Source: Holothuria scabra (lineage: Eukaryota; Echinodermata; Holothuroidea; Aspidochirotida; Holothuriidae). From it: DNA of 64,000 bases. Under the pieces are notes generated by a model. That model worked only from the letters and a program-made list of their open reading frames with translations. It did no database searches and was not told where the DNA came from. The position numbers were made by a program, and so were the translations under genes. Below are positions 37,701 to 41,977 of this stretch, in pieces. Location of the stretch: NCBI GenBank assembly GCA_037179385.1, contig CM074185.1:48425000-48488999 (forward strand), written 5' to 3'. Numbering within the stretch: position 1 is the first letter of the stretch; each line of letters begins with the position of its first letter.

Positions 37701-40584
37701 CAATAACAGGCTTGAACAAACACTGTTTGGGTATTACCTTTTGCTGAAAGTGGTCTTGCTTTAAAAGATGTCAGCTGTTATTCAATTTTCTATATTTAAC
37801 AGTAAAATTTCAACATTAATTGCATTAAATTGGCCATGGCTTTGTTCCTTACTTTCAAAAACTGATTAATATTTGGGCTACTGAATTGTTTTTGATTACA
37901 TTGGTCTCACAAAATTCCAGACTATCCATACACAGTGATTGATAATATTTTGACAGTGCCTAGTAGTGTGACATGTATGTGCTTACAGTGTGCACTGAAG
38001 CAAAACATTCAGAAGTTTAGAGGACAGATTTAGTCCCTAGTGCAGTACTTATTGATGTGATGGAAATCATTTATGGTTCTCCACATAGATGTATCCAGTT
38101 TCTCTCAGACTGACATTTTAGTGCAAATACTGTAGTGAGTCATTTCAACATTTGAAGTTCAGCTCAAGGAAAGATAATGTGTCCATTGTAGTAGATTGCA
38201 GTTGATTCATGGAAGTACTATCTCCAAGGTAGTGCTTACATGATTGAATGAAGAATCTAACTTCTTAATGCTCAAACTGGAGATCTTTCAGGTGATAAGT
38301 TTTATCCAGGAGTTAGTTAGTTAGATAAAGGTTTACGTCCCAGTTTTCAACCTATTGGTTCAAGTAGAGATGGCCACGCCCTTTTTTCCATTTGTGGCTC
38401 ACTGGCTTGTTTTCCCCACTCATGGCATTACTAATGCAGAGCATCACGCACAATGACAGTAGGTTCCAATTTTAGAATCTTTGCCCATAGATGTGGAATT
38501 TGACTGTTAGGCTGAGTCATACTGTAACTGAGGACTGGTAACATGGAACCTACTGCCATTTTGCTTGTTGATCAGCATGAGCAGTGGAGTAGGAAAAACA
38601 AGCCAGTGAGCCACAACTGGAAAAAAGGCAGCGGCCCGCTTGACTTGACAAAACAATTTTTTGTAGAAGTAGAAGGCAAAGTTGTCCACATTAGAAATGA
38701 TCTCACCTAGCTGGAGTTATCAAAACCAATTTCAAAGAAATGTGTTGGCTTCAAACAGGGAACAATAGTTTCATGTAGTTCTTCAATAAATTCTGAGTAC
38801 CAATGACAACCTTAAGGAAGTCAACAAACCATACATTAGTACACTCCAAAACTAAAATGCATGATCCTACACTAGTTTTGCAAAGTTCATATCTTCATGA
38901 TTACATAGATGTTCCCTTTTAGGGAAACCAAAAGGCAGAGTTCCATTAGTTTGGCTGCAGTAAGCTATTGATGATCAGTGCCTTGTGCTCCTCAACAGCA
39001 GAACTACCTTTCCTTTTGAAACAAGCCTTGCTTGGATATTCTTGGGTGTAGGTTTCATGGTGTAATACTGAAGATAATGCACAGTTTTTTAAGTAATGGG
39101 TAAGAGATATTCAAACTTGCTTAACAACAGTTAATCAGTTTAGTGACATTAGAGGAACATTATACTTGGAATCTCTTGTGAACTTAGGGAGGAAGTGGCA
39201 ACAAGTTTGGCCAAACTGATCAGATTTTTGTAAGTTTTGTATGACAGACAGACAGATTTCACTTTATTTAGCCAGAATATGAGCAAACCCGGCTTGCATG
39301 TACAAACACTATTATAAAACAATATAGAACGTAAAGTACAATAAAAATTAGTAAAAGTATTGCACGATGATTGTAGTAAGTTATTGGCATTATGTACTGT
39401 TAAGGGATGGCTTTTGGCAAAGAGTGTTGGCAAATCTATTTGTCACAGCTGCTGGAGGTCTCATTCTACCTCTCCTGACAATGATTCTGTAATGAAAATC
39501 TCCATGTAATGGATGCTCAGCATCTTTCATCACAGAGCCCAATTTGCATTCGAGGAAGGATTATTAGAACGAGTCCAGGCAAGGAAGTTGTTTGTTGGAA
39601 GTTAACTGGCCAGCACTTATAGTCATGATGTCAGTTCTCCCTGAATCAACATAAAGACTGTTGCCACCCCAACACACAATACAATACATAGTTACAGAAC
39701 AGAAACATATACTTAATATGGTATTGTCAACATTGAAAGATTTCAATTTTCTAAAGCAATAAAGGCAAGAGTTGAGCTTTGATATGTATGATCTGTATTT
39801 TCTGTCCATGAAAGAGTATCATAAAGAACAATGCTCAGGTATGTGTATGTGATATAATGTAGAAAACTCATAATACATATAATGCTCAACTTTAGAGAAC
39901 ATTTCTGCTTCCATGCTGGATTTCATGGAAGGAGTATTGAATTGCTGCCAATGATTGCGTAACCACATGGCTATTACAAATGAGTTTTAAAGCTGCAATC
40001 AGAGTTTGCTCTTACAATTTTTTAAACTTTAGTTCTGCACCACTATTGCAAATTGAATGAAAAACTGTCAAATAATAATCCATGACATGTTGTGATTGGC
40101 TACAGTATAGTGGAAGCTGTCTAGTCTTCCATCTTTACCGGACAACTATTGGAAGATATTTACTCACAGTTACATTAGTTCATGCTACAGTGAAATTTCT
40201 TCTTACCTGAAAGACCTTTTTGATTTTCTACGAAAGCAATCATTTAAAAAAAAAAAAAAAGGGAAAACAAGCCGCTGGGACAAACATTTAACATTCTCTG
40301 TAAAACTCTATTGCCTCTTCAACGAACACTTGATTCTCTGTGATTTTGAAATTAATTCTGTATTTTATATTAATTGTAACATTTTCCTTGGTATTTTCTA
40401 ATTTTTCCTTTAGAGCAAAGACACAACACCAACATCCACAACTGCAACTGCAGCACCCCCAGTTCAAGGAGGTCCCTTGATGTTTAACCCCTCACAGATG
40501 ACCCAGCCAACAGGTTTCCCAGCACCCAACACCAGTAAACCATCAAGATATGGAACCAGAAGACAGTATCCCACCCAGAGGTGA
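1480..40584 (+). CDS. SEC16: Sec16, COPII/ER exit site scaffold protein (5' incomplete; 23 exons placed)
   Basis: Sec16 is a peripheral ER membrane scaffold that concentrates Sec23/Sec24 and Sec13/Sec31 at ER exit sites and modulates the Sar1 GTPase cycle. Joined exons: 1480-1721, 2639-2790, 3403-3470, 4677-4815, 5248-5421, 6926-7105, 7761-7881, 8765-8876, 9956-10115, 10784-10870, 12081-12185, 13270-13522, 13917-14057, 14613-14761, 15617-15781, 18018-18140, 20204-20260, 21388-21514, 23799-23933, 24763-24860, 27095-27175, 28884-28943, 40414-40584. All introns are GT-AG and all phases agree. Counting from the first full codon: Gly/Ser/Tyr/Gln-rich segment at 1-80; Sec16 central conserved domain at about 87-513 (FARFGPGG-like start, [61 protein letters not shown]); Q/N/Y-rich linker at about 514-694; [10 protein letters not shown] at about 764-773 and LPDD; YVDVLN at 856-861; [13 protein letters not shown] at 961-973; basic C-terminus ending RRQYPTQR. 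Family members are usually longer because of a disordered N-terminus, which is missing here. Confidence 0.95.
2639..2790 (+). CDS. SEC16: Sec16 exon: start of central conserved domain
   Basis: Acceptor TTGCACAG, donor GAG|GTGAGT. Encodes [18 protein letters not shown], then a segment with [15 protein letters not shown] and [11 protein letters not shown]. This matches the opening beta-strands of the Sec16 mid-region domain (animal consensus of the type RFGPGGQLIKVLPN...PA-VEIHSME). The [13 protein letters not shown] lead-in is the usual linker before this domain. Confidence 0.95.
3403..3470 (+). CDS. SEC16: Sec16 exon: conserved domain, FPGPL segment
   Basis: Acceptor TTTTTTTGTAG, donor ACG|GTAAGA. 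Encodes [20 protein letters not shown] and LI, and splits an Arg codon with the next exon. FPGPL is a hallmark of the Sec16 mid-region. Confidence 0.93.
3766..3911 (-). repeat. TTAA MITE family F3, partial copy
   Basis: Shares ATAAAATGAGATTGTGTCTG, GATGAGGATGA and a GGTGAGAG end with the full element at 62790-63098, in the opposite orientation. No coding capacity. Confidence 0.6.
4677..4815 (+). CDS. SEC16: Sec16 exon: conserved domain, THKSDVI...LCRQNG
   Basis: Acceptor GCTTTGTAG, donor GGG|GTGAGT. Encodes (R)[18 protein letters not shown], then [20 protein letters not shown] and QNG. The THK-DVI-FA and LLW-L-LLCRQNG patterns match the ACE1-type alpha-solenoid start of Sec16. Confidence 0.95.
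5248..5421 (+). CDS. SEC16: Sec16 exon: conserved domain, acidic insert and [11 protein letters not shown]
   Basis: Acceptor TTCTTCTTTAG, donor AAG|GTAGAA. Encodes [15 protein letters not shown], a Glu/Lys-rich acidic insert (about residues 216-235), and then [15 protein letters not shown]. The family has the same DI-ELLL-DH and FR-LLL-GRKK blocks flanking a variable acidic loop. Confidence 0.94.
6926..7105 (+). CDS. SEC16: Sec16 exon: conserved domain, [10 protein letters not shown] core
   Basis: Acceptor TTAATTTGTAG, donor ACG|GTGAGA. Sixty codons with [37 protein letters not shown] and [18 protein letters not shown]. This is the most strongly conserved stretch of the protein, within the Sec13-binding ACE1 solenoid, and is the main ground for naming the gene. 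Confidence 0.97.
7761..7881 (+). CDS. SEC16: Sec16 exon: conserved domain, [15 protein letters not shown]
   Basis: Acceptor TGTATCATAG, donor TAG|GTAAGA. Encodes [20 protein letters not shown], then L and a GDSLA-type end (phase 1). It matches the family [15 protein letters not shown] block. Confidence 0.96.
8765..8876 (+). CDS. SEC16: Sec16 exon: conserved domain, [13 protein letters not shown] block
   Basis: Acceptor TTTTTTCCAG, donor CAG|GTAAGA. Encodes [20 protein letters not shown], then [15 protein letters not shown]. It corresponds to family A-FCYLMAQ-GFG and KLVLIGS-H. Confidence 0.95.
8976..9220 (+). mobile_element. tRNA-derived SINE family A, near full length
   Basis: The head has an A-box-like TGGTTTAGTGG (8982-8992) and a B-box-like AGTTCGAGTCC (9026-9036), spaced as in a tRNA. 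It is followed by a non-tRNA body (ACCTACTGCCATTGTGCTGG ... AACAAGCCAGTGTGCCACAA ... AAACTCCATCTAACCTAACC). The same body occurs at 555, 12596, 38310/38541 and 51207. This is a retroposon in an intron, not a functional tRNA gene. Confidence 0.88.
9956..10115 (+). CDS. SEC16: Sec16 exon: conserved domain, EVYEYAQ block
   Basis: Acceptor ACCATTGCCAG, donor CAG|GTGAGT. Encodes [46 protein letters not shown]. It corresponds to family FATNEAIQ-TE-YEYAQ-LG and PSFQ-FK-Y-RLAE-G. Confidence 0.96.
10413..10640 (+). repeat. TTAA MITE family F3, partial copy
   Basis: Shares TTCATGCTGTGTAGTRTRAG, GTCAATCMAAGAGCTG and a TGAGAATT...GACTCC block with 62930-63075, in the same orientation. The ends are decayed. 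Confidence 0.55.
10784..10870 (+). CDS. SEC16: Sec16 exon: conserved domain, ALRYCEVIA
   Basis: Acceptor GTGTCTTTTCAG, donor GAG|GTGAGT. Encodes [20 protein letters not shown] and ATLVEQVCE, matching family A-HYCE-IA----P--YS--L--Q. Followed at 10933 by a hAT-like MITE in the intron. Confidence 0.94.
10933..11240. mobile_element. Short hAT-like MITE
   Basis: 308 bp bounded by CAGTGGCAG at 10933 and CTGCCACTG at 11240, perfect 9-bp inverted ends starting CAG. The flanks AAAATATG and AAAATAAA agree at 6 of 8 positions, consistent with a decayed 8-bp target duplication. The interior is G-rich with no transposase. The open frame across it is composition-driven. Confidence 0.7.
12081..12185 (+). 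CDS. SEC16: Sec16 exon: end of conserved domain
   Basis: Acceptor TTTTATCACAG, donor AAG|GTAAGG. Encodes [20 protein letters not shown], then [15 protein letters not shown]. The PxWL-xLxxxxxQ(I/L)K motif closes the Sec23-binding/solenoid domain in animal Sec16. Confidence 0.93.
12596..12720 (+). mobile_element. SINE family A, decayed fragment
   Basis: Shares with the SINE at 8976 the order: CTTGTGCTTTGTGATCAGCA, AACCAGTGAACCACAACTGC, a TGGCCAGCGGGA-type block, and CAATTGGTTAGAAAC. No promoter head is left. Confidence 0.6.
13270..13522 (+). CDS. SEC16: Sec16 exon: Q/N/Y-rich linker, first part
   Basis: Acceptor CTGTTTTACAG, donor GGGG|GTATGT. It starts with a Pro/Ser segment, then becomes Tyr/Gln/Asn/Asp-rich ([19 protein letters not shown] and similar). 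Low-complexity, predicted disordered. The 3' end of this exon and its donor are duplicated about 106 bp downstream in the intron. Confidence 0.9.
13523..13651 (+). repeat. Intronic duplicate of exon 3' end and splice donor
   Basis: Bases 13608-13651 repeat, with few changes, the last 20 or so bases of the exon ending at 13522 plus the first 20 or so intron bases (CAGGCAGGGG|GTATGTATGG in both). The duplicate donor GT is at 13629-13630, 106 bp downstream of the real one. Extending the exon to it would read an in-frame TGA at 13563-13565. Confidence 0.8.
13917..14057 (+). CDS. SEC16: Sec16 exon: Q/N/Y-rich linker, second part
   Basis: Acceptor CTCTCTCACAG, donor GAAG|GTAAAT. It continues the composition of the previous exon ([34 protein letters not shown]). 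Phases 1 in and 1 out fit both neighbours. Confidence 0.9.
14613..14761 (+). CDS. SEC16: Sec16 exon: Ser/Thr/Gly-rich linker
   Basis: Acceptor TCTCCCTTCAG, donor AGG|GTAAGT. It encodes a disordered Ser/Thr-rich stretch ending with a [13 protein letters not shown] segment. The call rests on splice sites, phase continuity and composition, not on a named domain. Confidence 0.87.
15617..15781 (+). CDS. SEC16: Sec16 exon: basic/Ser-rich linker
   Basis: Acceptor TTATTTCTAG, donor AAG|GTAATG. Encodes a Q/R/S segment ([20 protein letters not shown]) followed by Lys/Glu/Thr-rich residues. Probably a phosphorylatable disordered linker; that role is inferred from composition only. Confidence 0.87.
16403..16792 (+). 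repeat. 200-bp tandem duplication across a transposon end
   Basis: 16411-16592 and 16611-16792 are nearly identical with a 200-bp period. Each copy starts in the same host flank (AAGATTTAGCATTACAA) and runs into the left TIR of the element, so the duplication arose after insertion. Confidence 0.88.
16443..17427. mobile_element. TIR element with subterminal repeats, non-autonomous
   Basis: The left end TAGCTGTGTTCCCATTTAAG...GTGAGC is the inverse of the right end (GCTCACTCAAATGGGAACAC...GGCTA), with roughly 35 bp of similar TIR. Inside, GTTCCCATTWGAGTG and TTGATCCAG/GGTAGATC motifs recur in both orientations near both ends. There is no open frame of note. The superfamily is not clear and I could not find a convincing target duplication. 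Confidence 0.7.
17636..17985 (+). mobile_element. TTAA MITE family F2, decayed copy
   Basis: Co-linear with 61850-62210: GACCAGACACTTTTTCAA, AAGTCAGGACACCACAAAAT, ATGTGGTAGTAACCCT, CAACTCATTGAGCACCTTTA. The left terminus is degraded (TTAAGGTGGTTGATG). It lies just before the exon at 18018 and takes up most of that intron's 3' part. Confidence 0.75.
18018..18140 (+). CDS. SEC16: Sec16 exon: poly-Gly and [10 protein letters not shown] motif
   Basis: Encodes DKAAHS, eight Gly, then [20 protein letters not shown] and PDDTSQA. The GWF-GIFNK and LPDD motifs are typical of the conserved segment downstream of the central domain in SEC16A/B. The acceptor TTTCATAAG has a weak pyrimidine tract. A second AG at 18022-18023 would remove two residues (Asp-Lys) and keep the frame. 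The exon end and donor seed a degenerate tandem repeat in the next intron. Confidence 0.92.
18267..18727 (+). repeat. Tandem duplication with 221-bp period containing dispersed repeat B
   Basis: The segment GGAATATGCCCATGGTATTT ... CACCTGTCACAAGAGGTGAC ... GTTGGTGTGTTGTTAAAT occurs at 18290 and again at 18511 with very few differences. The core is also present inverted at 23160-23345, so it is a dispersed (SINE-like) repeat that was later duplicated in tandem here. Confidence 0.8.
18804..19062 (+). mobile_element. TTAA MITE family F1 (piggyBac-like ends)
   Basis: TTAA (18804-18807), then CCCTTTACCGTTGT at the left; ACAACGGTAAAGGG at the right, then TTAA (19059-19062). The 14-bp TIR is perfect. 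TTAA duplication plus CCC termini is the piggyBac signature. It has 251 bp between the target sites and no transposase. An internal hairpin TGGGTCC-aaaa-GGACCCA lies beside the right end. Confidence 0.85.
20204..20260 (+). CDS. SEC16: Sec16 exon: [12 protein letters not shown]
   Basis: Acceptor TTTTACCAG, donor GAT|GTAAGT. Nineteen codons, [19 protein letters not shown], matching the family IVWDE-KK-WVNL segment that follows LPDD. It is too short to find except by homology and phase. Confidence 0.94.
21388..21514 (+). CDS. SEC16: Sec16 exon: Pro-rich segment
   Basis: Acceptor GTGAATGCAG, donor CAGA|GTAAGT. Encodes [17 protein letters not shown] and a Ser/Gly/Pro-rich stretch ending NPFSKRQ. 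Animal Sec16 has a similar proline block after WVNL, before the YVDVLN motif. The exon ends in phase 1 and shares a Ser codon with the next exon. Confidence 0.92.
23160..23345 (-). repeat. Dispersed repeat B, minus-strand copy
   Basis: Reverse complement of the unit at 18267-18440: shared blocks are AACRACACACCAACA, TTTCCCTTTRGTCACCTCTT and CAGCCTACAGGGGCATG, in the same order. No open frame. I see no clear tRNA promoter boxes, so the class is not fixed. Confidence 0.7.
23799..23933 (+). CDS. SEC16: Sec16 exon: YVDVLN motif
   Basis: Acceptor ATCTATTCAG, donor TCAG|GTAATG. Encodes [20 protein letters not shown], then a Pro/Ala-rich stretch and NFYIPDS. R-x-x-YVDVLN is a diagnostic Sec16 C-terminal motif. 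Confidence 0.95.
24071..24329 (-). mobile_element. TTAA MITE family F1, second copy, inverted
   Basis: Reverse-complement copy of 18804-19062: TTAA + CCCTTTACCGTTGTTTGGGT at the left, AGGTAAAGGG + TCAA at the right. Shared interior includes CCATCTTTACTGTTTCATGC and GCTACGTCCGCTTTTCCGCC. Slightly decayed right target site. Confidence 0.85.
24763..24860 (+). CDS. SEC16: Sec16 exon: Gln/Pro-rich linker
   Basis: Acceptor ACCATCTAG, donor CAG|GTAAGA. Encodes [20 protein letters not shown] and a Pro/Thr-rich tail. Supported by phase on both sides (1 in, 0 out), splice sites and composition. Confidence 0.88.
24935..25215 (+). repeat. Hairpin minisatellite, three units of about 94 bp
   Basis: Units begin near 24942, 25036 and 25129 (GCATTAGCACAGGATAATG / GCATTAGGCCAGGATAATG). 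Each contains GGATGCAG-loop-CTGCATCC or a one-change variant; in the first two the 8-bp stem is perfect while the loop differs. A fourth unit lies separately at 25550-25645. Confidence 0.85.
25550..25645 (+). repeat. Detached fourth unit of the hairpin minisatellite
   Basis: GGGCCATGCATTAGGCCAGG ... AAGCAAAAGATGCACAAGGA ... TGCAGCTTGATTTCATCC is closest to the third unit at 25129, but lies about 436 bp after it. The array was either interrupted by unrelated sequence or this unit was copied separately. Confidence 0.75.
27095..27175 (+). CDS. SEC16: Sec16 exon: FFNPDNF segment
   Basis: Acceptor TTCATCCCCAG, donor AAT|GTAAGT. Encodes [20 protein letters not shown] and FAPQQDN. The FFNP-like motif resembles the repeated F-NP motifs of vertebrate SEC16A C-termini. 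Phase 0 at both ends. Confidence 0.85.
27372..27428 (+). repeat. Short direct repeat, about 35-bp period
   Basis: TGTCAGGGGGCTGGTGTAGG occurs twice in a row with G-rich spacers. Two copies only. Confidence 0.7.
28884..28943 (+). CDS. SEC16: Sec16 exon: [13 protein letters not shown] motif
   Basis: Acceptor GCATGAACAG, donor CAG|GTATAC. Twenty codons, [20 protein letters not shown], very close to the C-terminal CSSMSSLSREVSQHF motif of vertebrate SEC16A. Phase 0 at both ends, so skipping it would keep the frame. Confidence 0.94.
29855..30380 (+). repeat. Hairpin-headed GT-rich repeat, copy 1
   Basis: Starts with a hairpin (GGTTCCTTG at 29859, CAAAGGAACC at 29873), then CTATGCA, a (TG)n/(TATG)n tract, then AACTCAATAACCGAGTGATC, TTTCAAACTTGGTATGTATG and TTTTTGGTGGAGG plus AGGTCAAAGGTCA at 30068-30080. 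It ends in GACCTCATTTGACC-type reversed half-sites near 30335-30380. Confidence 0.75.
30381..30540 (+). repeat. Hairpin-headed GT-rich repeat, copy 2
   Basis: Hairpin GGTTTC (30386) / GAAACC (30402), then CTATGCATTCATGATGG and a long (TG)n tract to about 30517, then TTTGTGACACTTTGCTTGTT and ACACGATATCTTGAG. The latter leads straight into the 145-bp array. Confidence 0.8.
30525..32340 (+). repeat. 145-bp tandem array with AGGTCA direct repeats, about 12 units
   Basis: The landmark AGGTCAAAGGTCA begins at 30626, 30771, 30916, 31061, 31206, 31351, 31495, 31641, 31786, 31932 and 32222 (spacing 144-146). An altered copy AAGTCATAGGTCA is at 32076. Other unit landmarks are GGGGTCACAGGGGGTCA, TTTGTTTACACAATATCTCA, ATTTCAAACTTGATATGT and GAAGAACCCTATTGATTTTG. 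The last two units are the most diverged. No coding frame runs through the units. Confidence 0.93.
32341..33760 (+). repeat. Tail of the composite repeat cluster
   Basis: Two related segments, about 32540-32780 and 33360-33680, share GACCAAAAAGG / GAACCAAAAAGG, an AACCCTCCTA-type block, ACTCAAGTAA/CTTGAGTTACTGACATTTA and GCAGTGTGATAA/GCGGTGCAATTA blocks. Parts of the 145-bp unit (GGTCAAAGGTCACTTCGGGT near 32434) are scattered between them. Also a short (AAAT)n at 33287-33299. Confidence 0.6.
35330..35580 (+). repeat. Dispersed repeat C, copy 1
   Basis: Shares CAGTGGAAGCTGTCTTGTCT, ATTTCTTCTTACCTGAAAAA, GGGAAAAACAAG and CTCTGTCAAACTCTTGATTG with the copy at 40085-40330, in the same order and strand. 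The open frame at 35216-35497 falls on this repeat and is not taken as a gene. Confidence 0.7.
38310..38655. mobile_element. Inverted pair of SINE family A copies
   Basis: 38310-38510 is a minus-strand copy (GTTTTCAACCTATTGGTTC, GTGGCTCACTGGCTTGTTTT, GCAGAGCATCACGCACAATG, ACAGTAGGTTCCA). 38541-38655 is a plus-strand partial copy (TGGAACCTACTGCCATTTTG, AACAAGCCAGTGAGCCACAA, AAAAAGGCAGCGGCCCGC). The arms are separated by only about 30-50 bases, so the intron RNA could fold into a stem of roughly 100 bp. Confidence 0.8.
40085..40330 (+). repeat. Dispersed repeat C, copy 2
   Basis: Counterpart of 35330-35580 (AGTGGAAGCTGTCTAGTCTT, ATTTCTTCTTACCTGAAAGA, GGGAAAACAAGCCGCTGGGA), with an A15 run at about 40245-40260. 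It lies just upstream of the last Sec16 exon. Confidence 0.7.
40414..40584 (+). CDS. SEC16: Sec16 terminal exon and stop codon
   Basis: Acceptor TTTTTCCTTTAG. Encodes a Thr/Pro/Ala-rich stretch, [11 protein letters not shown], and the basic end [13 protein letters not shown], followed by TGA at 40582-40584. The RRxYPTQ end is shared with vertebrate Sec16. It lies 11.5 kb from the previous exon, but phase and motif order agree. Confidence 0.93.
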   Translation, partial: SKDTTPTSTTATAAPPVQGGPLMFNPSQMTQPTGFPAPNTSKPSRYGTRRQYPTQR

Positions 40585-41829
40585 TACCATTTGTGACTTA
40601 GCGTTTAAAGAATTTCTTTTGTGACACGGACACTTGGCGTGCTGTACTGCAATCATATGGAAGCTGCATAATGCTGTATGAGCCTACTGGTAAAGCTGCT
40701 CTTAGTGAGTAGAATGATGTGAGCTATCTTGGGATGAATCGATGGCATATGCGGCCACTGCAATTCTGTTCTAAAACGTTTATTGAGATCACCTCTTTTG
40801 TCTGCATACTAGCCTCTATCAATCTGTTGACCATTGTTTGCCATTGATGAAACAAATGTGGATAAACTTTGATATAAGATGAAATGATATAGCAGTGACC
40901 TTCTGATATGGAAGGAAATGTTACTGATCTGAAAGACAATCAGGCCAAATATTCATCCTAATGCACTGCTGGTCTCATTTTCAATACAATTTGTTTATGT
41001 CTTCCTAAGACACTGATGCCATTGGTGATCTTTAGACTTTTATTTCTGTCTGGTAGCATCAATTCAAGAAAACTCATTTAAAGATCACATTGTTTGCATT
41101 TCATTTTTAGCTAGTGATGACTAATATGGACTAGGTATCAAACTTCGTTGGTACAGTTTAAGACTTTAATTCATGGGCGAGATGTGACCAGATGGGAAAA
41201 ATGCTCAAAGTCAATCTTTGTCTGTAGCAGCCGTTTCTTTTGTTCATGAACACATCCATTGCCCTCCTTAAGCCCCCTTTTAGAAACCTCTTGGACCCCT
41301 CATCTGTGCTGTTGTGAAAAATATTACATGTGTCCAGGATCATGGTCATGCTTTCTACAGTTAATGGCAATTTATATTTTCACAAGCAACAATATGTGGT
41401 GTGTACAGTATATCAGTTTTTTTCTTGACCAATCTAAATTTCTCAGTCAATACTTATGACATTGTTCATTGAGTGCTTAAATTTTACTTGTACAATTATG
41501 TTAAACTTTTTAAGCCTCAGCGCTTGGGTAAGTTGTAGTTGAAAAATATTGTTCAGGGTTGATAGGATTGCAATGGGGGAGAGGCAGAAAATCTTTGCTG
41601 GTACAGTGAAAGTGATTTTGTTGACCATTTGTTAAGCTTTTAAAGGCAGGCAGTCAGTCTTCAGCCAAAGCTACCATTTTACTGGAAGCCTGCAGACATT
41701 CTCAATTTGTATAGCTTTTTGATTGGCACCAAATTCAAAAGATGAAAAGGGGCTCTTTCTACACTGCATGTACCAAAAGTGTCCTGATTAATATTCTTAT
41801 ATTCTGAACTTCTATACTAAACAGGATAT

Positions 41830-41977
41830 GTAGAGCAATAAACTGGGATTGTGTCTGGAAGAGGATGAGTGTTTAGGCAGCTGGGGGGGGGGGGGGGGGG
41901 GGCAGGGGGAAGGAGAGACTAGAAGTAAGTAGGCTGGAAGAATTGGAATTGTCTGGGGTGAGGATTAAATGCCTTGA
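41830..41977 (-). repeat. TTAA MITE family F3, copy with expanded poly-G
   Basis: GGGATTGTGTCTGGAAGAGG and GAATTGGAATTGTCTGGGGT match 3786-3905 and, inverted, 62795-62910. A run of about 20 G interrupts it. Confidence 0.6.

Larger units (their letters stand above)
28944..40413 (+). other. Large last intron of Sec16 (11.5 kb)
   Basis: About a quarter of the window. It holds a composite repeat cluster at 29850-33760, a repeat pair at 35330-35580 and 40085-40330, and the inverted SINE pair at 38310-38655. The remaining stretches (33761-35329, 35581-38309, 38656-40084) are AT-rich without a recognised gene. The longest open frames in them, on both strands, match nothing I know and lack splice or start context. 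Confidence 0.75.
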
